DNA of 64,000 nt from Poecilobothrus nobilitatus (lineage: Eukaryota > Arthropoda > Insecta > Diptera > Dolichopodidae). The stretch covers positions 5,766,001 to 5,830,000 of the forward strand of contig OX352774.1 of assembly GCA_947095535.1 (NCBI GenBank), read 5' to 3'. Below are positions 56,818 through 64,000 of the stretch, piece after piece. Position 1 is the stretch's first letter; the number at the start of each line of letters is the position of its first letter. Below the pieces are notes generated by a model. It was not told the origin of the DNA, ran no database searches, and saw only the letters and a list, made by a program, of their open reading frames with translations. Position numbers and translations under genes: made by a program.

Positions 56818-56991
56818 AGCATTAGTATATTAAAAAGAATTAAAAACTTCAATAGATTGACAATGTCACAAGTAAGACTGAATGCATTATCAATGGTAAA
56901 CATAAATTGCGATTATGTGCAAAAACTGGACATTACAAATATTATTAAACAATTTGCAGATTCTAAAGCGCGTAAAGCAATTTTAAAATAA
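56818..56991 (+). pseudogene. hAT transposase C-terminal fragment (dimerisation region)
   Basis: The frame ends at the TAA at 56,989-56,991 and includes LKRIKNFNRLTMSQVRLNA, then LSMVNINCDYVQKLDITNII and KQFADSKARKAILK. This follows the pattern LK.IK..LRSTM.Q.RL..L....IE......D...II..FA..KARK, which I know from the C-terminal end of hAT-family transposases of the ZMYM type and the genes derived from them. The upstream stop at 56,815-56,817, together with shifted upstream words such as FPNIFKL, shows truncation and frame damage. A host gene is unlikely given the flanking inverted ends and lack of upstream coding sequence. Confidence 0.7.
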
Positions 56992-57155
56992 AATAAAACT
57001 AGTACCTAATTAATTACCTTTTCTTACACCATAAACTAAAAAACAAACAAAAAAATTCCATTTGAATTTGTTGGAACATTTTCAGAAAACGAAAAAATAC
57101 AGGACCCCCCAAAAAGTCGTTTGGCCCGGGCCCTTTAATGCTTTCTCATGGCCAG

Positions 57156-57698
57156 CTTATAATTATTTCAACACTACACGTTAACATAATTATGCTCTTG
57201 ACTTGAGTAAACTCAAGCTATTATGTGGAATTTTAAGATGCTCTAAAATTTGATATGGTTGAAAAGAATAATTCAATCATGAGTTTTATTATACGCTAGA
57301 CAAAATATTTAACCCCATAGTTTTCTCCCATGTCAAATGTATTAAAACCATATAATTTAATCTATGTATCGTAATTATTTCCCGATGTAATATTTTACGA
57401 CTGTATATTTACATAATTTATCATCAATTGATCCAACTTGTTTCAGTATCGAATTGAAGTGATTTTTACATTGAAAAATTTGAGAATGGTCGAGGAATGC
57501 TAAAAGTACTTCAACTCATGACCCTAGATTTTTTAAAACTAGATTTTTCGCTAGCATTAATAATAACATATGTATGTCCGAATAGCATTAACAAAATAAT
57601 CATATATTTTATATTGTCTACAAATTTTTAAATTTGCTAAGATGTGGAACATGCTTCCATCTAATATGTTCTCCTCTGTCAATAACGTTCCGTACTAC
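57156..57698. other. A+T-rich non-coding DNA
   Basis: Nothing recognised. Confidence 0.5.
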
Positions 57699-57890
57699 AA
57701 TTTGCAAAAAATGGGGCATCGGTGGCCTAATGAGTAAGAGTGTATAAAAAATACGCTGTAAACACCGAGGGAGTGTGTATTCGAATCCTTACGACATTTA
57801 CAGCCACGCCTGAACAGGAAAGGTTGTGTAATTTCCTGTACATATTTATGTGGCAGAAAAATGCATTAAAAAAAAAATAATTTGCAAAAA
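57699..57890 (+). mobile_element. tRNA-derived SINE, type II, poly(A), with 12-bp TSD
   Basis: Starts GGGGCATCGG near 57,713; box A (TGGCCTAATGAG) at 57,723-57,734; degenerate box B (GTATTCGAATCC) at 57,777-57,788. It continues TTACGACATTTACAGCCACG, CCTGAACAGGAAAGG and ATGTGGCAGAAAAATGCATT, ending in poly(A). Compared with the 50.8-kb copy it lacks the hairpin left arm and loop between TCC and TTACGAC, a deletion of about 30 bp between short TCC repeats. AATTTGCAAAAA flanks it at 57,699-57,710 and 57,879-57,890. Box B damage suggests that this copy is no longer active. Confidence 0.85.
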
Positions 57891-59634
57891 TTCAAAACGA
57901 ATCTTTATAGGTTCGTTTCCAATCTTCCCAAGAATTCCTCTTTATCATCCTATTTTTCTAATAACTAAAACTACATATGTATATATAAAGGAATCCGTTT
58001 CTAGCGTTTAGTTAGCGTGTAAAAACAAAAACAAAAATATGACATTAATACTTTGATTTTATCTGTCCTATACTTATAATTTACAAGGAAAAGATGATAA
58101 AAGAAACCTTATGTAAAGTTCATCAATTATTTGTAAGTACTAAAGATATAAAATCCCTTCTTTTCCCTCACTTTCTGAATATTATTTTGGGTTTAAGAAT
58201 TTATTAGATTTTATCTGAAAATCAAGATCATTAGAATATAAATCTCAAGAAAGAAAGAAAATAATGGGAATGGGAATGGAAAATAATGGGAAAGAAAAAA
58301 ATGGGACTACTTGCAAAAACTGACGTATACGAAGGACTAACAAAATAAAAGCAAAAGTGTATTTAAAAATATTGCAAAAAAAAAAAAAATGACGAACTGA
58401 AAAAGTAGAAATAAAATAAATATTATTTGTTAGATAAATGTAATACAGGAAGAATCTATTGGATTATAAGTCTATCTAAAAGAAAAATTGATCTTAAATA
58501 TATATATATATATATATATTTATACATACATACGTATTTTTGTATCAATATATTTAAATAAAAAAAAAAATATGATTATTTAACGAAAGGAACTCCTTAA
58601 AGAATAATCTAAAATTGCGCTATAAAATAATATCGATAGAAAAATATCAAAATAACTGTAAAATAAAAAAAAAATAAGAGAAAAACTTTTTCTATTGAAT
58701 TAATTTTTTTTTTTTTTAGGTTTATGTTATTTTTTTCTATGGTTGGTTTTTTATTTTCTTTATAGGAAAAAAAAAAAAAAAAGAATAGTAAAATGTCATT
58801 AGAAAATATGTTTAAAAGTATAAAATATATTTTTAAGAATAAAATACTAAAAAGGAAAAGGATAACAAAATATGCATATAATCTGTACATATACATATAT
58901 ATATTTATTTTTTTTAAAGTTATATATTGTATTATTAATTTATAGATATACACAAGTGATTGCAAATGTATGTATATATATATATATATGTTTTTTTTTT
59001 GAATATCTTAGAATTATGCTTTCTTTTATGTTGTGGGCATTTAACTATTAAATAAGTACTTTGTCAAACAATTTTATCCTCCATTATAATCATAAAATAT
59101 TATTTTTATTTTTTTAAATTTCCTAATACATGTAAGTATCAATAAAAATATCAATAAAAAATAAAGAAATTTTTTTTTTTTTTTTTTTTGTGTAGAAAAG
59201 GGTTCTTTTTTTGAATATATTAATATTTTTTTTTGTTTTTATGAAGAAAAATATTTGACAGGATAATTTTTCTAGTGAATTTTTATCTGTTATTTTGCAA
59301 AGAAAACTTTCTGGTTTAGTGTTGCAAATTTAAATGTCAACAGAATAAAAATTTGATATCAAATCAAAATCTGTCATAATAACTCAAGTAAAAGATTAAT
59401 TATATAAAAAGCATGAAGTGTCATAAATGTATATATATCATCTAGCTAGAAAGCGGCATAAATCATACACATATAAAATACCTATAATTATAGAGGGAAA
59501 ATTTCATTTTGTTCTTATTCAAAATCATAATGGTTTTGCAAAACCCTATGATGATTTTTCTTTTGTTTCTAAGCAGAAATATATAAAAAAACCTGGCCTT
59601 TAAAAGAAATGGTTACACGTTAAAAGTGAAGTTT
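57891..59634. other. A+T-rich DNA and low-complexity island
   Basis: No gene. A GGGAATGGGAATGG-type purine-rich patch lies at about 58,264-58,315, (AT)n at 58,498-58,519 and a 22-T run at about 59,170-59,191. The longest frame in the window (118 codons, minus, 58,609-58,965) is almost all Phe, Ile, Lys, Tyr and Leu and is a chance product of A/T runs. Confidence 0.5.
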
Positions 59635-60300
59635 ATCTATTAATTTATTCATGTTTAAATCAAACATTTTCAATTTTATTATATAGTATACAAAAAAAAA
59701 ATTAATTACACAAAGCCAAATATAAAAATAATTAAAACTAACTAAACCTAGTACCTAAATTAAAAAGTAAAGGAAATTTTCAACATTTCAAATAAATTTA
59801 TTTAAATTTTAATAAAAATAAGAATTGGAAAAGTAAATAACAAGAACTTAGGATGTTATGGAAAATTTCGAAATAATGGCATTCTTAGTTGAGTTTTATT
59901 CATATCTAAATTAATCAAATCTTTATGACGATTAACAAACATAAACATTCTACTTAACGGCTAATTTTGCTATAGTTAGTTCTGTGAAAAGGCACACGAA
60001 AGATGTTGACTACATTTTATATCTAAGTGGAATCAATTAATGGCATCACTTAAAATCTGAATAATAAATACAATGTCAGCAACAATCCTTCTAGAATTAG
60101 GAGGGAGCTTAAGTTTATTAATTTTAGTCTATCCAAATACGGTGGTAAATTAGTTGGATTAGTCCATTGTAGATTACGTAAAGTGTATCTTAGACATTTT
60201 TTTTTGAACTGATTCAATTCTGTTAATATGTACGTCTTAGAAAGGAAACCAAACAGAACTAGCGTATTCCAGATTCGGGCGAACAAAAGATGCTCCCCCC
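59635..60300 (-). pseudogene. Jockey-clade LINE, RT C-terminal fragment
   Basis: On the minus strand, from about 60,288 downward, frames read RPNLEYASSVWFP, INRIESVQKK, then (shifted by one base in the A-run) LRNLQWTNPTNLPPYLDRL and KLINLSSL, then (shifted again) RRIVADIVFIIQILSDAI. These correspond in order to the jockey-type landmarks LEYAS.VW.P, RIE..Q..F.R, LR.L.W..P..LPPY..R..L and RR..AD..FI..IL. One internal stop and two frameshifts mark it as dead. Further down, about 59,870-60,010, only weak similarity remains. It is cut at its 5' side by the family A1 copy, at a run of nine C (60,295-60,303). The 48.6-49.3 kb fragment has the same landmarks and may be the same family. Confidence 0.8.
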
Positions 60301-60303
60301 CCC

Positions 60304-61346
60304 TCTTCTTTGTAAAAGCCCTATTTTCAAATGTGTATTGTTCTATTTATCTCATGTTCTACTTAAAATATTTTCAATCTAAAAACTCCATTCGTCAGAA
60401 TTTTTTTCTAACTTTGTAAATCAATATCAAAAATATACAATTATTTTAAATTTAATATTTAAATTTACCGTTATGTGCAACCTTAATTTTGCATGACTTT
60501 TCTACCTTCATAATTGAAATTTTGAGGTAGGAAAGAACTTTTAGAATTAGTATAAGTTTCTTCATAACATTTTTTTGGACAGCCCCCTTTTTATGAGCTA
60601 TTTCAAAAATTGAAAATACGCTATTTTTAAACACCTGTAATTTAGATACCAGTACAAATTTTTCTTCGGCAAGACATAAAAATAAAAGCTACAGTAATAT
60701 ATTTTTATGTGTGTTAATGGTTTCTTTTAGTTGTATAGGGTTCCAAAATTACAGCTCCTCAAAATTGCAAAAAAAGCCCTATTTTCAAATGTATATAATA
60801 TCTCAGTATCTGCGTAGTAGTTTTACAATCTAAAAACATTATAAGACCGAAAATTTTCTTACCTTTCTAAAATAATATCAAAATTATGCAATATTTTGTA
60901 ATTTACTATTTAAATTTACCGTTATGTGAAAACCAAATTTTGCATGATATTTTTTTTTTCATAACTCCGGCACCCTTTCAGATAGGAACTTAAAATTTTG
61001 AGACGAAAAATAACTTTTAGAATTAATATAAGTTTCCTAAAAAAATTTTTTTGGTAGCACAGTTTGTTTAAGAACTATTAGGACTCAAAAATTTTAAATT
61101 TACTTTTTTTAGACACCTGTAACTTAGGCACCTGTACAAAATTTTTGTTTGTTTTTCGGCAAGACATAAAAATTAAAGCTTCAGTAATATATTTTTACGT
61201 GTGTTAACGGTTTTTCTTAGTTATAAACGGTTCCGGACTTAAAGCCCCTCAAAATTGCAAAAAAAATCGTATATTCACAGTTTAGTTTGTATTATCTTTT
61301 GCAAATATGCACTTTTAAAAACCGTTGATTTACATTCTGTCTTGTT
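60304..61346 (+). repeat. Family A1 dispersed repeat (copy 4, left-truncated)
   Basis: Starts inside the element at AAAGCCCTATTTTCAAATG, lacking the CTGT/CCGT leader. It has two internal units (AAATTTACCGTTATGTG at about 60,461 and 60,912, 451 bp apart) and ends TGCAAATATGCACTTTTAAA then ACATTCTGTCTTG. Its left edge meets the jockey LINE fragment at a C9 run. The minus-strand frame at 60,452-60,634 is a chance reading. Confidence 0.72.
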
Positions 61347-61806
61347 ATTATTGTTATTATTACGAAGCTACATAATGGTACTTAAATGTAACATACAGAA
61401 ATTAAAAGAAGGAGTCAAACGTTTAAAATTTAAACTCACAGCTATTTAATATTAAATTAAAATTTCCCTATTTTTGGAACATTATGTCGCTATACAGTTA
61501 GAGTGTTTATCCCAAGATTCTTTCTATAAAGGGAAATGGTTTTAATTGGTACAATAATTTGAGATACCAATGGAGCTGAAGCTTTCTTGGTTCCTTTTGG
61601 AATTTTTCATCATTTTTATTTCTTTTTCATTCATTTGTTATCAGTTGTCTATTAGTTAACCGATAACAAATAGTATGGATAGTTTTTCAACTTTACCATT
61701 TAACTTTACAATCTTATTCAAAAAAACTGATATTACAGATATTAGATATTATTATTTTATAAAATTAAAGCATTTTGTTTTTTATTATGTATATCTATAA
61801 TATAAT
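61347..61806. other. A+T-rich non-coding DNA
   Basis: No gene. A short inverted repeat TATCAGTTGT...CGATAACA-like is too weak to list. The frame at 61,255-61,449 is mostly family A1 sequence. Confidence 0.45.
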
Positions 61807-62719
61807 ACACAAGATGTTGGCGAGACCTTGCCAACATGTAAAAAAATATATTTTATGTCTATAATAAAATACTCACACTGAATGTAAACTAAACTGGCAA
61901 TGATGATATTTCTGTATATTTATTTAATAATTTAAAATTTTATTACCAGAGATACGAATCTTTAACTCAAAGTATTATCAAGAGACGCAAACCGTTAATT
62001 AAAAATATAAATAAATTTAGTAAATATTATTACCAGAGACTAAATTTTCCACTAGAATTATTGTCAGACACAAACCGTTCATTAAAAGTGAGTACAGTCA
62101 AAAAAGGAAAAGTACATACTTACTTAAAAAACACATTTTCAATCAAAATAAATTCAGCAAATTTTTAATTTTTAAATTTCACCGCCACATCCATTAAGAA
62201 CTGGCCGCAGCGGTAAATTAAAAATAAATTATTAATCTTCTGTTGGCGTTTTCAATCTTTGTTTTGGAAAAAAAAATAAAAATAGGTACTCTTAATAAAA
62301 TTAAAGCGCCTGAAAGTGAAAAAGTGAGAGTGAGCAAAGTTTATAGTAAACCTCATATTTATTAGAAAAAAATAATAGGCCGATTTTATTCTTGATTTTG
62401 TTTTCATTAGTATAAAAGGTGGTGCTTCGTAACAGACTTTAAAATAGTTTTGTTTATTTAGGTTGAAATTTAGATTTTTAAGCTAAATTTTCGGTAGAAC
62501 TGGTATAACATAAAATATTCGAAATTTTTTTATTAATATAAAATTAGGCAGACTTAAATAATTATATTTCATAACAGAAGTCAGAAACTTACTAAATATT
62601 ATAGAAACGGATATTTTTCTTAAAAAAAAAAGAAAAAAATTACATAGAAAATGTCATTTTAGACGCCTTCTCTCACAAAAGATTCATAATTTTGTACTAA
62701 TTTATTATTAGACCATTAA
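61807..62719 (+). repeat. Long direct repeat, unit 1 (about 0.9 kb)
   Basis: Runs from ACACAAGATG to GACCATTAA. It shares with unit 2 CTCACACTGAATGTAAACTA, ACCGCCACATCCATTA, CGCAGCGGTAAATTAAAAAT and TAATAGGCCGATTTTATTCT, plus a TATAAAAG word at 62,411-62,418. It contains sub-repeats of the type CAGAGACNCAAA (61,945-62,080). A 20-bp hairpin-forming insertion near its left end (ATGTTGGC/GCCAACAT, 61,814-61,837) is absent from unit 2. No coding frame. Confidence 0.85.
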
Positions 62720-63120
62720 TAATATTGTTAGCCATGGAAAAAAATAATATTTATTAATCAGACCAGATAATATAATACCTGAAATTAATGATTGAATTTC
62801 TGATAATATACACAATATAATGATTATGGTTTAATTCACAAAGATAAAAAAATTTTGTAAATGCATAAAATATATGAATGATAATTTTTACATTTTACAC
62901 CAGATTTTACAGAAGATTCTGGTTTTCGCTAAATTCTTTTAGCTATGACACAAATCAAATATTTCTGTGCTTTAAAATTTTTAAAACTAGCCAGTTTTAG
63001 CTGGCCCGTTTGAAAAAAAATTAGTACAAATTTTTGTATGAATTTGTACATCTCTATGTAGTCTCTGATAATACCAATTCACACAAGATATTAAATATCA
63101 TATAGATATTAATACCAGAC
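62720..63120. other. Spacer between direct repeat units
   Basis: About 400 bp not shared between the units. CAGATTTTACAGAAGATTCTGG and ACTAGCCAGTTTTAGCTGGC are small imperfect inverted words. It ends CCAATTCACACAAGAT...ACCAGACACACAAGATG, so the unit start word is itself doubled. No gene. Confidence 0.5.
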
Positions 63121-63873
63121 ACACAAGATGTAAAAAAAAAATATTTTATTTCTATAATAAACCACTCACACTGAATGTAAACTAAACTGGCAAAGATGAT
63201 ATTTCTGTATATTTATTTAATAATTTAAAATTTTATTATCAGAGACACAAATCTTGGACTAAAAGTCTTATCAGAGACACAAATGTTTACTTTTTAAAAA
63301 GTACTTTCGACACAAAATTTAAAGCAAATTTTTAATTTTTAAATTTGACCGCCACATCCATTATGAACTGGTCGCAGCGGTAAATTAAAAATAAATTATT
63401 AATCTTCTGCTGGCAGTTTTCAAATGACTCCTTGTTTTGAAAAAAATAAAAATACTCTTAATAAAATTAAAAGACCTGAAAGTGAAAAGAGCAAAGTTTA
63501 TAGTAAGCCTTATATTTATAAGAAAAAAAATAATAGGCCGATTTTATTCTTGATTTTGTTTTCACTATTATAAAAGCTGGTAAAAGTTTCGCAACAGACT
63601 TTAAAGTAGTTTTGTTTATTTAGGTTGGAATTTTGATTTTTTAAGCTGAATTTTTGATATAACATAAAATATTCGAATTTTTTTTATTAATATAAAATTC
63701 GGCAGACTTAGCTAATTATATTTCATAACAGAAATCAGAAACTTACTAAATATTTTAGAAATGGATATTTTTCTTAAAAAAAAAGAGAAAAAATAACATA
63801 GGAAATATCATTTTAGATGCCTTCTCTCAAAATAGATTCATAATTTTGTACTAATTTATTATTAGACCATTAA
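63121..63873 (+). repeat. Long direct repeat, unit 2 (about 0.75 kb)
   Basis: It matches unit 1 from ACACAAGATG to GACCATTAA at high identity, but is about 160 bp shorter, mainly through loss of part of the CAGAGAC sub-repeat region and smaller indels. It keeps TATAAAAG at 63,569-63,576. TTATCAGAGACATGAATCTT appears again at about 63,940, so repeat sequence probably continues past the window edge. Confidence 0.85.
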
Positions 63874-64000
63874 ATTAAAAAGCTGTCGAAAACGACCCTT
63901 ACAAAAAAAAAAGGCCCCGAAAATTTATGAAATTACATTATCAGAGACATGAATCTTTTATTAAATATACTAAAGACCTCTTCCAAAGTATGTACATTTA
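63874..64000. other. Window end, partial further repeat
   Basis: AAGCTGTCGAAAACGACC contains a short inverted pair (GTCG/CGAC); then AAGGCCCCGAAAATTTATGA and the CAGAGAC-type word also found inside the direct repeat units. Confidence 0.4.

Larger units (their letters stand above)
56326..57155 (+). mobile_element. Decayed hAT-type DNA transposon remnant
   Basis: The outer parts are G+C-rich and roughly inverted: CAGGCCCATATAGAGAGAGA with GGAAGGGC on the left and CGGGCCCTTTAATGCTTTCT with CATGGCCAG on the right, a type of end I associate with hAT elements of the ZMYM/TTF group. Between them lies a hAT transposase C-terminus (56,818-56,991). At about 830 bp it is far shorter than a full element, so most of the transposase is deleted. 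A SINE 3' stub lies inside at 56.6 kb. An 8-bp TSD was not found and the exact ends are uncertain. Confidence 0.55.

Noticed and set aside
58609..58965. Longest open frame in the window (118 codons, minus strand) as a gene
   Set aside because: It is nearly all Phe, Ile, Lys, Tyr, Leu and Asn coded by A/T runs, has homopolymer segments and no domain; expected by chance at this base composition.
61807..63873. LTR retrotransposon flanked by its two LTRs
   Set aside because: The spacer is only about 400 bp, with no primer-binding site, coding sequence or TG...CA ends seen.
1..64000. CRISPR array, bacterial operon, rRNA or phage genes
   Set aside because: No regular direct repeats with unique spacers, no ribosome-binding-site/ORF layout and no rRNA-like sequence were seen; the window is plainly eukaryotic.

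Overview
The window looks like a piece of a eukaryotic, probably insect, genome. It is extremely A+T rich (about four-fifths A+T by eye), full of homopolymer A and T tracts, and dotted with TATGTA/TACATA strings and AT, AAT and ACA microsatellites of the kind common in flies (Diptera). The transposon content (jockey-clade and other non-LTR fragments, tRNA-derived SINEs, a hAT remnant) fits an insect. The assignment to a fly is an inference from style; no host gene anchors it.

I find no convincing host protein-coding gene, rRNA, functional tRNA or CRISPR array on either strand. The longest open frames (about 60 to 118 codons) are chance readings of low-complexity or repeat DNA. The only recognisable protein-coding sequence is decayed transposon DNA: two C-terminal jockey-type reverse-transcriptase fragments (48.6-49.3 kb and 59.6-60.3 kb, minus), two 3' pieces of another LINE (44.8 kb plus, 46.7-47.0 kb minus), a short RTE-like LINE piece nested in another repeat (16.9 kb), and a hAT transposase C-terminus (56.8 kb).

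The best-defined features are tRNA-derived SINEs. Insertions at 15.1 kb, 42.8 kb and 57.7 kb carry pol III box A and box B motifs, an A-rich tail and 12-bp target site duplications; 50.8 kb is a 5'-truncated copy, 56.6 kb a 3' stub, and 8.0 kb a more doubtful tRNA-like copy. Two SINEs end in (AAAT)n, like the 3' ends of two LINE fragments here, which hints at a LINE-SINE partnership.

The dominant unexplained component is a dispersed non-coding family of up to 1.25 kb, called A here: eight copies in two subfamilies at 5.0, 10.5, 16.7, 19.2 (minus), 19.6, 25.8, 29.9 and 60.3 kb. It has a CTGT/CCGT-rich leader, an internal unit of about 375-480 bp that is often doubled, and ends that are roughly inverted around ACATTTCC / GGAAATGT. 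A second short family (B, 100-190 bp, some copies with A-rich tails) has about eight copies. Other repeats are family E fragments, a foldback/MITE-like element at 51.7-52.4 kb, two long-armed hairpins at 31.7 and 53.7 kb, several minisatellites, and a 0.75-0.9 kb direct repeat with TATA-like motifs running toward the right edge.

Layout: transposon-rich stretches alternate with low-complexity islands (12.9-15.1, 21.7-24.1, 38.1-39.5, 40.8-41.9, 54.1-56.3, 58.4-59.3 kb) that lack recognisable transposons and may be host intron, intergenic or UTR sequence. The window is best read as one gene-free intergenic or intronic region.
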